Below, in pieces: positions 21,951 through 35,129 of a stretch of DNA of 64,000 bases. How positions within the stretch are numbered: the stretch's first letter is position 1; each line of letters starts with the position of its first letter. Position numbers and translations under genes: made by a program. The notes below the pieces were generated by a model, which saw only the letters and a program-made list of their open reading frames with translations, did no database searches and was not told the origin of the DNA. This DNA comes from Thinopyrum elongatum (lineage: Eukaryota > Streptophyta > Magnoliopsida > Poales > Poaceae), in contig CM022302.1 in assembly GCA_011799875.1 (NCBI GenBank), forward strand, positions 57,825,599 through 57,889,598, read 5' to 3'.

Positions 21951-23694
21951 TGTTGGGAAACGTTGCATGGAAAAGAATTTTTTTTCTACGCACACGCAAG
22001 ATCTATCAAGGAGATGCATGGCAACGAGAGGGGAGAGTGTGTCTACATACCCTCGTAGACCGTAAGCGGAAGCGTTTGTTAACGCGGTTGATGTAGTCGA
22101 ACTTCTTCGCGCTCCAACCAATCGAGTTCCGAACGTACGGCACCTCTGCGTTTAGCACACGTTCAGCTCGGTGACATCCTCGCCTTCTTGATCCAGCAAG
22201 ATGGCAAAGTAGTGGATGATTTCCGGTAGCACGACGGCGTGGTGACGGTGATGGTGAAGCTATCTCCACAGGGCTTCGCCTAAGCACTACGAAAATATGA
22301 CCCAGGGACTAAACTGTAGAGGGGGGCGCCGCACACGGCTAAGTAATTGGCGTGGTTATGTGTGGCGCCCCCCTCCCACATATATATAGGTGGGGGGGGG
22401 AGAGGGGAGAGGCCAAGGGGTGCCCCAAGTAGGGCCGAATCCTAATTGGGCTCCTGCCCTTAGCCGCCCGCCCCCCTCCATATTTGCATGAGGGGGAAGG
22501 CAAGGGGGGAGAGGAAAGGAAGGGGGAGGCCGACTCCCCCCCTTTCCTTCTCTCCCCAAGGGCTGCGGCCTAGGAGGGGCGCGCCAGCCACTGGGGGGCC
22601 CGTGTGTTCCCCCCTTTGGCCCATATGGCCCATTAACCTCCCGGGGTGTCCGGAACCCCTTCCGATGACCCGATTTCTACCCGGTACATCCCGAAACTCT
22701 TTCGGTGTCCAAATATCATTGTCCTATATATAAATCTTTACCTCCAGACCATTCCGGAGCTCCTCGTCATGTCCGTGATCTCATCCGGGACTCCGAACAG
22801 CATTCGGTCATCAAATCATATAACTCATATAACACTATATCATCAACGAACGTTAAGCGTGCGGACCCTATGGGTTCGAGAACTATGTAGACATGACCGA
22901 GACACCTCTCCGGTCAATAACCAATAGCGGAACCTGGATGCCCATATTGGCTCCTACATATTCTACGAAGATCTTTATCGGTCGAACCTTATGACAACAT
23001 AAGTAATTCCCTTTGTCAATAGGTATGTTACTTGCCCGAGATTCGATCGCCGGTATCTTCATACCTAGTTCAATCTCGTTACCGGCAAGACTCTTTACTC
23101 GTTCTATAATACATCATCTCATAACTAACTCCTTAGTCACTTTGCTTGCAAGGCTTTTTATGATATGTATACCGAGACGGCCCAGAGATACCTCCCGATA
23201 CTCGGAGTGACAAATCCTAATCTCGATCATTGCCAACTCAACAAACACCTTCGGAAATACCTGTAGAGCATATTTATGATCACCTAGTTACGTTGTGCCG
23301 TTTGATAGCACACAAGGTATTACTCCGGTATCCGGGAGTTGCATAATCTCATAGTCGAAGGACTATATATTTGTCATCAAGAAAGCAATAACAATAAACT
23401 TGAACGATCATATGCTAAGCTAACGGATGGGTCTTGTCCATCACATCATTCTCCTAATGATGTGATCCCATTATCAAATGACAACACATGTCTATGGTTA
23501 GGAAACCTTAACCATCTTTGATCAACGAGCTAGTCTAGTAGAGGCTTACTAGTGACACGGTATTTGTTTATGTATTCACACATGTATTTAAGTTTCCGAT
23601 CAATACAATTCTAGCATGAATAATAAACCTTTATCATGAATAAGGAAATATAAAATAATAACTTTATTATTGCCTCTAGGGCATATTTCCTTCA
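21951..23694 (-). repeat. 3' LTR of the Angela-type element
   Basis: 1744 bp; nearly collinear with the other LTR (1741 bp). A TATATATA promoter motif lies near 22379-22386. Confidence 0.95.
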
Positions 23695-23705
23695 GTCTCC
23701 CACTT
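23695..23705 (-). promoter_or_regulatory. Polypurine tract of the Angela-type element
   Basis: AAGTGGGAGAC on the minus strand, immediately before the 3' LTR, as usual for this family. Confidence 0.8.
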
Positions 23706-23707
23706 GC

Positions 23708-23925
23708 ACTAGAGTCAATAATCTAGTTCACATCGCCATGTGATTAACACCCATAGTTCACATCGCTATGTGACCAACACCCAAAGAGTTTACTAGAGTC
23801 AATAATCTAGTTCACATTGCCATGTGATTAACACCCATAGTTCACATCACTATGTGACCAACACCCAAAGAGTTTACTAGAGTCAATAATCTAGTTCACA
23901 TCGCCATGTGATTAACACCCAAAGA
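23708..23925. repeat. Tandem repeat in the Angela 3' untranslated region
   Basis: A unit of about 95 bp (agagtcaataatctagttcac...gtgaccaacacccaaagagtttact) occurs about 2.3 times. Each unit itself holds two related TTCACATCGCYATGTGA half-units, which are near-palindromic. Confidence 0.9.
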
Positions 23926-23929
23926 GTAC

Positions 23930-25609
23930 TAAGGTGTGATCATGTTTTGCTTGTGAGAGAAGTTTAGTCAACGGGTCTTTTACATTCAGATCCGTATGTA
24001 TTTTGCAAATTTCTACAATGCTCTGTATGGAGCTACTCTAGCTAAGTGCTCCCACTTTCAATACGTATCCAGATTGAGACTCAGAGTCATCTGAATCGGT
24101 GTCAAAGCTTGCATCGATGTAACACTTTATGATGAACTCTTTATCACCTCCATAACCGAGAAATATTTCCTTAGTACTCTTAGGTAACTAAGGATAATTT
24201 TGACCGATGTCCAGTGATCTACACCTGGATCACTATTGTACCCCCTTGCCAAACTCATGGCAAGGCACACAAAAGGTCTGGTACACAGCATGACATACTT
24301 TATAGAACATATGACTGAGGCATAGGGAATGACTTTCATTTTCTCTCTATCTTCTGCCGTGGTCGGGCTTTGAGTCTTACTCAACTTCACACCTTGCAAC
24401 ACAGGCAAGAACCCTTTCTTTGACTTATCCATTTTGAACTTCTTCAAAAACATTGTCAAGGTATGTGCTTTGTGAAAGTCCTGTTAGGTGTCTCGATCTA
24501 TCCCTATAGATCTTGATGCCCAATATGTAAGTAGCTTCACCGAGGTTTTTCATTGAAAAAAATTCTTATTCAAGTATCCTTTTATGCTATCCAGCAATTC
24601 TATATCATTTCCAGTCAATAATATGTCATCCACATATAATATTAGAAATGCTACAGAGCTCCCACTCACTTTCTTGTAAATATAGGCTTCACCGTAAATC
24701 TGTATAAAACCATATGCTTTGATCACCTCATCAAATCGTATATTTCAACTCCGAGATGCTTGCACCAGTCCATAGATGGATCACTGGATCTTGCACACTT
24801 TGTTAGCACCTTTAGGATCGACAAAACCTTTTGGTTGCATCATATACAACTTCTTCTTTAAGAAATCCATTAAGGAATGCAGTTTTGACGTCCATTTGCC
24901 AGATTTCATAATTATAAAATGCGGCAATTGCTAACATGATTCGGATAGACTTAAGCATCGCTACGGGTGAGAAAGTCTCATCGTAGTCAACCCCTTGAAC
25001 TTGTCGAAAACCTTTTGCGACAAGTCAAGCTTTGTAGATAGTAACATTACCATCAGTGTCCGTCTTCTTCTTGAAGATCCATTTATTCTCTATGGCTTGC
25101 CGATCATCGGGAAAACCACCAAAGTCCATACTTTGTTCTCATACATGGATCCTATCTCAGATTTCATGGCCTCAAGACATTTATCGGAATCTGGGCTCAT
25201 CATAGATTCTTCATCGTTCGTAGGTTCGCCATGGTCTAATAACATAATTTGCAGGACAGGATTACCGTACCACTTAGGTGCGGATCGTGCTCTGGTCGAC
25301 CTATGAGGTTCAGTAGTAAACTGATCTGAAGTTTCATGATCATTATCATTTGTTTCCTATCTAGTTTGTGTAGGCATCACGGGAACAGCTTTCTCTGATG
25401 TACTACTTTCCAATTCCAGAGAAGGTATAATTACCTCATTAAGTTCTACTTTCCTCCCACTCACTTCTTTCGAGAGAAAATTCTTCTCTAGAAAGGACCC
25501 ATTCTTAGCAACAAAGATTTTGCCTTTGGATCTGTGGTAGAAGGTATACCCAATAGTTTCTTTCGGGTATCATATGAAGATGCACTTCTCCGCTTTGGGT
25601 TCGAGCTTA
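23930..25609 (-). pseudogene. Angela-type reverse transcriptase and RNase H remnants
   Basis: The minus strand reads [11 protein letters not shown] near 24866-24898 and YVDDILL at about 24619-24636. An open stretch at 24127-24459 holds the connection/RNase H part (ASVICSIKYVMLCTRPFV, then DHWTSVKIILSYLR). Frameshifts and stops break the rest. Confidence 0.85.
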
Positions 25610-26545
25610 TCAGGTTGAAGCCTTTTGACATAAGCATCCCATCCCCAAACTTTTAAGAAACGACAGCTTAGGTTTCTTGCCAAACCACAGTTCATACGGT
25701 GTCATCTCAACGGATTTAGACGGTGCCCTATTTAATATGAATGCAGTTGTCTCTAATGCATAACCCCAAAACGATAGTGGCAAATCGGTAAGAGACATCA
25801 TAGAATGCACCATATCTAATAATGTATAGTTACGACGTTCGGACACACCATTATGCTCTGGTGCTCCAGGTGGCGTGAGTTGTGAAACTATCCCACATTG
25901 TTTTAAATGAAGGCCAAACTCGTAACTCAAATATTCGCCTCTGCGATCAGATCGTAGAAACTTTATTTTCTTGTTACGATGATTCTCCACTTCACCCTGA
26001 AATTCTTTGAACTTTTCAAACGTTTCAGACTTGAGTTTCATCAAGTAGATATACCCATACCTACTCAAATCATCTGTGAAGGTGAGAAAATAATGATACC
26101 CGCCACGTGCTTCAACACTCATCGGATCGCATACATCGGTATGTATTATTTCCAACAAGTTATTAGCTCGCTCCATTGTTCCGCAGAACAGAGTTTTAGT
26201 CATCTTGCCCATGAGGCATGGTTCGCAAGTATCAAATGATTCATAATCAAGTGATTCCAAAAGTCCATCCGCATGGAGTTTCTTCATGCGCTTTACACCA
26301 ATATGACCTAAACGGCAGTGCCACAAGTATGTTGCACTATCATTATCAACTTTGTATCTTTTGGCATCAATATTATGAATATGTGTATCACTACGACCGA
26401 GATTCAATAAACCATTCATATTGGGTGTATGACCATAGAAGGTTTTATTCATGTAAACAGAACAACAATTATTCTCTGACTTAAATGAATAACCGTATTG
26501 CAATAAACATGATATAATCATATTCATGCTCAACGCAAACACCAA
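25610..26545 (-). pseudogene. Angela-type integrase fragment
   Basis: The longest open piece of this pol (311 codons). It contains the pre-integrase motif WHCRLGHIGVKRM, the zinc-binding CEPCLMGKM, then HTDVCDPM, RSDRRGEYLS (normally RSDRGGEY) and PEHNGVSERRN, giving the catalytic D, D and E. It is open at both ends because neighbouring stops cut it off. Confidence 0.9.
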
Positions 26546-26619
26546 ATAAACATTTATTTAGGTTCAACACTAATCTCGAAGGTAGAGGGAGTGTGCGATG
26601 GTGATCATATCAACCTTGG

Positions 26620-28830
26620 AATCACTTCCAACACACAACGTCACCTTGCTTTTAACTAGTCTCTGCAACTCCTGTTTCAAGTTACTAATCTTACCAACTG
26701 AACAGGTATCAAATACCTAGGGGTTACTATGAACACTAGTAAAGTACACATCAATAACATGTATATCAAATATACCTTTGTTCACTTTGCCATCCTTCTT
26801 ATCCACCAAGTATTTGGGGCAGTTCCACTTCTAGTGACCATTTCCTTCGCAGTAGAAGCACTCAATTTCAAGCTTGGGTCCAGCTTTGGGCTTCTTCACG
26901 GGAGTGGCAACTTGCTTGCCATTCTTCTTGAATTTCCCTTTCTTTCCCTCACCCTTTTTCTTGAAACTAGTTGTCTTGTTAACCATCAACACTTGATGCT
27001 CTTTCTTGATTTCAACCTTCGTTGATTTCAGCATCGCGAAGAGCTAGGGAATCGTTTTCGTCATCCCTTGGATATTATAGTTCATCACAAAGTTCTAGTA
27101 GCTTGGTGATAGTGACTAGAGAACTCTGTCAATCACTATCTTATCTGGAAGATTAACTGCCACTTGATTCAAGCGATTGTAGTACCCAAACATTTTGAGT
27201 ACATGCTCACTGGCTGAGCTATTCTCCTCCATCTTCTAGGCAAAGTACTTGTCAGAGGTCTCATACCTCTCAACACGGGCATAAGTCTGAAATACCAATT
27301 TCAGCTCTTGGAACATCTCATATGTTCCATGGCGTTCCAAACGTCTTTGAAGCCCCGATTCTAAGCCGTAAAGCATGGCGCACTAAACTATCAAGTAGTC
27401 ATCATATCGAGCTTGTCAAACGTTCATAACGTCTGCATCAGCTCCTGCAATAGGTTTGTCCCCTAGCGGTGCATCAAGGACAAAATTCTTCTATGCAGCA
27501 ATGAGGATAATCCTTAGATGATGGACCCAGTCCGCATTATTGCTACCATCATCTTTCAACTTAGTTTTCTCTAGGAACATATAAAAAATATAGGGGATCT
27601 ATATCGCGAGCTATTGATCTATAACATAGATATGCAAAACTATTAAGACTAAGTTCATGATAAATTAAGTTCAGTTAATCAAATTACAAATGAACTCCCA
27701 CTTAAATAAACATCCCTCTAGTTATCTAAGTGATACATGATCCAAATCACCTAACCCATGTCCGATTATCACGTGAGATGGGGTAGTCATCAATGGTGAA
27801 CATCTCTATGTTGATCATATCTACTATATGACTCACGTTTGACCTTTCGGTCTCCAGTGTTCCGAAATCATGTCTGTACTTGCTAGGCTCGTCAAGTTTA
27901 ACCCAAGTATTCTGCATGTGCAAAACTGTCTTACACCCGTTGTATGTGAACGTAGAGTCTATCACACCCGATCATCACGAGGTGCTTCGAAATGACGAAC
28001 TTTGGCAATGGTGCATACTCGGGCAGAACACTTTTATCTTGAAATTTAGTGAAGGGATCATCTTATAATGCTACCGCCATTCTAAGCAAAGTAAGATGCA
28101 TAAAGTATAAACATCACATGCAATCAAAATATGTGTAATGATATGGCCATCATCATCTTGTGATTTTGATCTCCATCTCCAAAGCATCGTCATGATCTCC
28201 ATCGTCACCGGCTCGACACCTTGATCTCCATCGTTGCGTCGGTGTCGTCTCGCCAACTATTGCTTCTACAACTATTGCTAACGCATAGCGATAAAGTAAG
28301 GCAATTACATGGCGCTTGCATTTCATACAATAAAGAGACAACCCTAAGGCTCCTGCCGGTTGTCGATATTACAAAACATGATGATCTCATACATCAACAT
28401 ATATCACATCACGTCTTGACCATATCACATCACAACATGCCCTACAAAAAAAGTTAGACGTCCTCTACTTTGTTGTTACAAGTTTTACGTGGCTGCTACG
28501 GGCTTCTAGCAAGAACCGTTCTTACCTACGCAAAAACCACAACGGTGATTCATCAAGTTTGCTATTTTAACCTTCTTCAAGGACCAGCCGTAGTCAAATT
28601 CGATTCAACTAAAGTAGGAGAAACAGACACCCGCCAGCCACCTTTATGCAAAACTAGTTGCATGTCAGTCGGAGGAACCGGTCTCATGTGCGTGGACATG
28701 TAAGGTTGGTCCGGGCCGCTTCATCCCACAATACCGCCAAATCAAAATAAGACGTTGGTGGTAAGCAGTATGACTATCACCGCCCACAACTCTTTGTGTT
28801 CTACTCATGCATATCATCTACGTATAGTCC
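26620..28830 (-). pseudogene. Angela-type gag and protease region, heavily decayed
   Basis: A Lys-rich stretch and the zinc knuckle start CFYCEGNGH are visible at about 26832-26880; a stop follows the His where Trp is normal. Upstream gag exists only as short pieces with stops in all frames. Confidence 0.75.
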
Positions 28831-28844
28831 TGACTCTGATGCCA
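28831..28844 (-). promoter_or_regulatory. Primer-binding site of the Angela-type element
   Basis: The minus strand reads TGGCATCAGAGTCA one base after the 5' LTR, a variant of the initiator-tRNA-Met site TGGTATCAGAGC. Confidence 0.85.
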
Positions 28845-28845
28845 C

Positions 28846-30586
28846 TGTTGGGAAACGTTTCATGGAAAACAAAAAAAATTCTACGCACACGCAAGATCTA
28901 TCAAGGAGATGCATAGCAAAAAGAGGGGAGAGTGTGTCTACATACCCTCGTAGACCGTAAGCGGAAGCGTTTGTTAACGCGGTTGATGTAGTCGAACTTC
29001 TTCGCGCTGTAACCGATCGAGTACCGAACGTACGGCACCTCCGCGTTCAGCACATGTTCAGCTCGGTGACGTCCTCGCCTTCTTGATCCAGAAAGATGGT
29101 GAAGTAGTGGATGAGTTCCGGAAGCACGACGGCGTGGTAACGGTGATGGTGAAGCTACCTTCACAGGGCTTCGCCTAAGCACTACGAAAATATGACCGAG
29201 GGACTAAACTATGGAGGGGGGCGCCGCACACGGCTAAGCAATTGTCGTGGTTATGCGTGGCTCCCCCTCCCACATATATATAGGTGGGGGAGAGGGGAGA
29301 CGCCAAGGGGCGCCCCACGTAGAGCCGAATCCTACTTGGGCTCCTGCCCTTGGCTGCCACCCTCTTCCATATTTGCCGGAGGGGGGAAGGGAAGGGGGGA
29401 GAGGAAAGGAAGGGGGAGGCGGACTCCCCCCCTTTCCTTCTCTCCCCAAGGGCTGCGGCCTAGGAGGGGCGTGCCAGCCCCTTGTGGGCTGGTGTGTTCC
29501 CCCCTTTGGCCCATATGGCCCATTAACCTCCCGGGGTGTCCAGAACCCTTTTCGGTGACCCGATTTCTACCCAGTACATCCTGAAACTCTTCCGGTGTCC
29601 AAATATAATGGTCCTATATATCGATCTTTACCTCTGGACCATTCCGGAGCTCCTTGTCATGTCCGTGATCTCATCCGGTACTCCGAACAACATTCGGTCA
29701 CCAAATCATATAACTCATATAACACTATATCGTCAACGAACGTTAAGCGTGCGGACCCTATGGGTTCGAAAACTATGTAGACATGACCAAGACACCTCTC
29801 CAGTCAATAACCAATAGTGGAACCTGGATGCCCATATTGGCTCCTACGTATTCTACGAAGATCTTTATCCGTCAAACCTTATGACAACATACGTAATTCC
29901 CTTTGTCCATCGGTATGTTACTTGCCCGAGATTCGATCGCCGGTATCTTCATACCTAGTTCAATCTCGTTACCGGCAAGTCTCTTTACTCGTTTCGTAAT
30001 ACATCATCTCGTAACTAAATCCTTAGTCACTTTGCTTGCAAGGCTTCTTATGATATGTATTACCGAGAGGGCCTAGAGATACCTCTTCGATACTCGGAGT
30101 GACAAATCCTAATCTCGATCTATGGCAACTCAACAAACACCTTTGGAGATACCTTTAGAGCATCTTTATGATCACCCAGTTACGTTGTGACGTTTGATAG
30201 CACACAAGGTATTCCTTCGGTATCCGGGAGTTGCATAATCTCATAGTCGAAGGAATATGTATTTGTCATCAAGAAAGCAATAGCAATAAACTTGAGTGAT
30301 CACATGCTAAGCTAACAGATGGGTCTTGTCCATCACATTATTCTCCTAATGATGTGATCCCATTATCAAATGACAACACATGTCTATGGTTAGGAAACCT
30401 TAACCATCCTTTATCAATGAGCTAGTCTAGTAGAGGCTTACTAGGGACACGGTATATATTTATGTATTCACACATGTATTTAAGATTCCGATCAATACAA
30501 TTCTAGCATGAATAATAAACCTTTATCATGAATAAGGAAATATAAAATATCAACTTTATTATTGCCTCTAGGGCATATTTCCTTCA
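28846..30586 (-). repeat. 5' LTR of the Angela-type element
   Basis: 1741 bp, TG...CA. A TATATATA motif at 29275-29282 is the likely TATA box on the minus strand. Confidence 0.95.
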
Positions 30587-33557
30587 TGATGATGGTACAC
30601 ACATCGGATGGTTCTACGTGGAAGCACTTCGATGCATTACATGAGAAAAAATCGGCAGATCCAAGGCATCCTCGAGTCGCCATCAGCACGGATGGGTTCG
30701 ATGTGTTTGGTATGATGGTAACCCAATACAGTTGTTGGCCTGTATTTGTCATTCCACTCAATCTCCCCCCGGACAGATTATGCAAAGAAAGAACATTTTC
30801 CTGATGTTGATACATCCAGGGCCCAACTATGTGGGGAAGAATATGAATGTGTACATGCAAGCACTTAAGGATGAATTACAAGAAGCTTGGGATAATGGAT
30901 TCAAGACATACGACGCCGCTAGCAAACAGAACTTCATAATGCGTGTCTGGTACAAGTACTCAACGCATTACCTGCCGGTGTATGCGCTATTCATTGGCTG
31001 GTGTTTGCATGGAAGGTTCCCGTGCCCCACATGCAAGGCAGCTCTTCAGTTTCGTTGGCTGCAGGCGGGTCACAAGTTTTCTTGCTTCGATTTGCATAGA
31101 CACTTCCTAGATCCTCGCCATAAGTTCAAGTAAGACAAGAAGAACTTCATCAAAGGTAGAGTTGTCAAAAACTCTGCACCACCTGTGTTGACAGGCCAAG
31201 AGACCCTGGATTAGTTAAACGCTCTCGAGCCAGATCCAGAGCGTCCAGGGTATTTCAAGGGGTATAATTCGGAACACGCCTGGACTCACAAGACATGCTT
31301 GTGGGATCTGCCTTACTTCAAAGACCTCCTTTGCCCACACAACATCGACGTGATCCACACTGAAAAGAATATCACCGAGGCCCTTTTTGGTACTTTGTTC
31401 GGCATAGAGGGGAAGTCAAAGGATAATAATAAGGCTAGAGTCGATCAGGAGGCGCTATGTGATAGACCGTTACAAAACATGCAAGAACCGAAAGGAAAGC
31501 AGAACTGGACGAAGCCAAAGGCATGGTTCAATCTCGGAAGGCCAACTATGAGGGAAATTATCTTGTGGGTGAAAATGCAGTTGATATTCCCCGATGGGTA
31601 TGCAGCGAATCTAAAGAGGGGAGCGAGTCTTGAAAAATTGAAAATATTGGGTCTCAAGAGTCATGATTGGCACATATGGCTTGAGCGGGTAATGCCGGTG
31701 ATGTTGCGTGGCTTTATCCCTGAGGATGAATGGCTAGTACTGGCATTGCTGAGCTATTTCTTCTGTGTTCTTTGTGCGAAAGAACTATCGCTTGGCGTGC
31801 TAGAAGAAATGGAAGAGTTGGCGCCGGAGTTGATCTGCAAGTTAGAGAAGATCTTTCCATCGGGCTTCTTTAATCCAATGAAGCATTTGATTTTGCATCT
31901 CCCGACCGAGGAAAGATTGGGGGGGAGGGCATGCAAAATCGTTGGTGCTACGCAACTGAGAGGATGCAGAAGACGCTTCGAGCAAAATGTAAAAATAAAC
32001 GCAGAATTGAAGCATCGATGGCCGAGGCATTCATTACTGAGGAGGCGGCAAACTTCGTGATAGCACACTACGAAGCCAAAAATCGCCATTTGCATAATCC
32101 AAAGCCTCGGTACAATGCTGGCGACCCTAAAAAAGGTGGATCCAACCTCAGCCTATTCAAAGGGAAGCTCGCACCAGCCGGTGCTTCGAAACCAATATCG
32201 TTGGATGTCGAAGAATGGCGGACCATTTCGTTGTATATCATCAACAACCTAACAGAAGTGCGGCCGTACATCGAGTAAGTTCTCGGTACATTGTTTCACA
32301 ACTTCTAATTCTTTGAACTGCTCTTATTCCTAAATATTTGATACAGTCGATACGTCGCCAAATTCTCGGATGGAGCGGTGATCCAAAAGGAATCCATCGA
32401 AGAGTATGAGCTTCTGGCAAAGCATGGAGGCGGCTTTCCCGGTTTCATCTCTTGGTTCAAACAAACGGTAATTTCCATTAGGCCATTCTCATTTCTTCGT
32501 CAAATTTGCGGCTAATGCAACAATCCTTTTGTATTAAACTTGTAGGCTAATTCAGAGTCTATGGACGCCGAATTGAGACAAGTCGCTAATGGTTTTGACT
32601 ATAAGGTCCGTTCATTTAACAAATACGACATCAACGGGTATCGCTTCCGTACCTTTGGCAAAGGGCTGTCTATGGCCAACCGAAAGTCTACAAATTGTTG
32701 TGTCTCTGCTACCGGTGAAGGAGGTACTGAGTATTATGGGAGAGTTAAAGCAATTTATGAACTTCTATTCTATGGTGAAAACCCACCGAACGCCGTAGTC
32801 TTCAAATGTTATTGGTTCCAGCCGAAGGAGACTAGAAGGACTCATGAACATATAGAGCTAGTCAAAATGAAACAAAGCACCCATTTAGATGTTCCCGATG
32901 TCTTTATTACGGCTCAACAGGTGACCCAAGTTTTCTATCTACCGTGGGCCTGCCAAACTGATCCAAATCTGAATGGTTGGGATGTCGTTTATGATGTGCT
33001 GCCACGTGTTAGACCACCTCCCACCAATGAAGAGGATTATGAACCTCACATTAACCCAGACACATATGAAGGAGAATTCTTCCAAGAAACACGTCTTTCC
33101 AAAAAACATTTCAAGAACCGCTCTACTTCACCCCAGAACATTGAAGTAGACAGCGACAGTGAATCCGACTTCACCCCTGAGCTGGAACAAGAAGAGCCGA
33201 AACAAGAAGAGGTTACTGTTGTGGATGACCTGTCAATGCTTGACCGATTACATAAAGGTGGCCTTCCACATGTTGATGCCGCTGAACCCGATGAGCACGT
33301 CATTCATGATAGTGATGATGATGCATTTATTGATCCCGGAGCATATATAGACGATCAAGATTATTATTAGTTCATGTCAGGTATTCAATTTGTATTATAT
33401 ACATATATATTGTTAGTTCATGTTAGGTATTCAATTTTTTATGTTGTACTTGATGATGATACACTTAAGTTATATACATATTATTATTCATGTCGGTATT
33501 AATTTTTTTTATGTTGTACTAATTTCGTTTACGCTTTGTCATGGCAGGTGTTGAAAG

Positions 33558-35129
33558 ATGGTGGGCGCGGGTCCGGACCGCTCCGAGGCTCCTTCATCGA
33601 CGCGTGGTGGGAGGGGTACTTCCATTCCACCCGTACCTCTCCGGAGAGCGTTGTTAGACAGTTTGGGGACATCGGCGTCATTGGCCACTGGGAGAGGAGG
33701 TCAGGGAGGGAAGAAGAGAGGAGGTAGATCAGGACGTGGCCGCGGGAGAGGTAGACAGCCTCCTACGCCTTCCTCGCCGCCACCCCCAGCTGATTCACCC
33801 GAGCACATGACTGCTCGGGTGGACCCGTCTGAGGAGGAGGCTACGCGGACTCTGGTCCAGGAGCCTCGGGTCGACGAGCCTTCGGCCCATGAGACTCCAG
33901 ACCAGGCTACGTCCCAAGAGATGTCCGGATGGGGTACCTGGCCGGATCCGCCTGAGGGGTCGAGTGGTCATGCTGATGGTGGCGGGGATCAGATTTCTGA
34001 TAGCGCGGGCGCGGTGGTTGAGGGGGCCACCGTCTACCAGCATGGTTGTACACGGCTCCCCCCCGTGCCGGCGACCCGCGAGCAGAGGTGGTTGATTTGG
34101 CCTGACGGGGAGAGGTAAGTGCATTTACTCTTTTTGCACCTTTTGCCTTCACGTTTCTTCAAATATCTAATGTGTTGGCCTTGTCATACTGCAGGGGTTG
34201 GGACCACGCTCCGGATGTCCGCAGGCCCAATACTGTCCTTGGTGTGATTTGTCGTCAAAACTTCCCGGGGTTTGTCACGTTGCCCGGTGAGAGTCAGCTT
34301 CCATAGCTAGGATTGAGCTGGGAGCACTACTTGGCTGCCCCGGCCCCGCCGGAGGAGATGATCGATGGTGTCTTGTGCCACATGAGGGCAGACATGGTGA
34401 TCAAAAAGTTTTGGGTAATTTCTCCTTTACACAATTAAAAATCTTCAAATAGCTAGTTATTGTACTAATCAATGTTGTCTTGTTTGATTGCAGACCTTCT
34501 ACAGGTGTGAGGAGGGATACGAGGAGGCCGCGGCACAGGTTATCGATGCCGAGTGCAAGCGCCTACTACAAAACTTACGGCACAAGGCTCGAGTGTTGGC
34601 TGTTCGAGACTACTACGCCTCGCGTGGTATTAAGAAGACCAAGCCGGTGTGCCACGGAAAGTTTCTGAAGAAGGAGCAGTACATGACGGTAGTTACCTAT
34701 TCTTAAGGCCTTGTACTTAGTTTCCTTGATTTGATTCGTAGGCGTAGCGCTCAAGTTTCTCTTTACTAACTTAGGTGCCCCCAAGATGGTGTGTGGATCA
34801 GATGGATTGTTCAGAGGTGTTGGTGGATGAGTGTTGCTCAGACTAATGGCTAGCCCTCCACAACATTGCCAAGGATGGGCGTGCCCCAATGGAAGGTGTG
34901 CCAAACCATCAAGGCAGCGCCAACTTATATCAGTTCGTGCAGAACTGGGTATGAGGTTTGCTTCATGATTCATGCAATTCATTCTTCATGCTAGCTTGAG
35001 CCCTTTAATTACTAATTTACTCTGTTCCTCTCTTTTAGGCGTGACACAATAAGGCGAAGGTGCCAGAGGTGTACGACCTCTATGCCATGGCCCATACTGC
35101 CTCGTACAAGAAGGTCAAGGCATTCTCCT
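33558..35129 (+). pseudogene. Second CACTA gene (Transposase_24-type), truncated by a gypsy insertion
   Basis: Exons bounded by clear GT-AG sites are about 33558-34114, 34195-34414, 34494-34688, 34774-34948 and 35039-35129. Exon 1 encodes a low-complexity Gly/Arg and Pro-rich N-terminus. Later exons read PNTVLGVICRQNFPGFV, CEEGYEEAAAQVIDAECKRL and YYASRGIKKTKPVCHGKF, a pattern I associate with the plant En/Spm Transposase_24 family. Stops occur at 34303-34305, in exon 4 and at the start of exon 5. The gene is cut at 35130. Confidence 0.75.

Larger units (their letters stand above)
21951..30586 (-). mobile_element. Angela/BARE/WIS-type copia retrotransposon
   Basis: The LTRs are 21951-23694 and 28846-30586, with target duplication TGATG (21946-21950 and 30587-30591). 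On the minus strand the LTR begins TGAAGGAAATATGCCCTAGAGG, the hallmark of this family in Triticeae. Gag, integrase and reverse transcriptase lie on the minus strand in copia order. Many stops and frameshifts show it is inactive. Confidence 0.95.
21081..33370 (+). pseudogene. TNP2-type CACTA transposase, split by an Angela-type retrotransposon
   Basis: The gene starts MSDRAWMYTGHTSQKD and has the transposase-associated N-terminal region (CPCVRCNN, 21200-21240). A TAG follows at 21507-21509. The Transposase_21 region begins before and resumes after the 8.6-kb insertion at 21951; the left part shows CPICKSSRY and the right part shows AISTDGFDVFGMM and HGRFPCPTCKA. Damage on the right is an indel in a C6 run (30765-30770), stops at 31131-31133 and 31212-31214, and an indel in a G7 run (31919-31925). 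A DUF4218-like part (LICKLEKIFPSGFFNPMKHL) ends at a donor at 32275. Exons 32347-32467 and 32546-33370 carry a DUF4216-like region and an acidic tail. In-phase GT-AG introns show it was once functional. Confidence 0.9.
19363..35129 (+). mobile_element. CACTA transposon with TNP2 and Transposase_24-type genes (right end not seen)
   Basis: Starts with the terminus CACTACTGGAAACAGG at 19363, followed by subterminal TTTGCCGTCTGC repeats in both orientations. It encodes a TNP2-type transposase (21081-33370) and a second, Transposase_24-type gene (from 33558). It is interrupted by the Angela-type element at 21951-30586, and its second gene is cut by a gypsy element at 35130. The remaining part and right terminus should lie beyond the window. 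Confidence 0.88.

Noticed and set aside
22006..22733. Several open frames in the Angela LTRs (also at 28901-29817)
   Set aside because: They repeat in both LTRs, overlap on both strands and carry no domain; LTRs of this family are non-coding.
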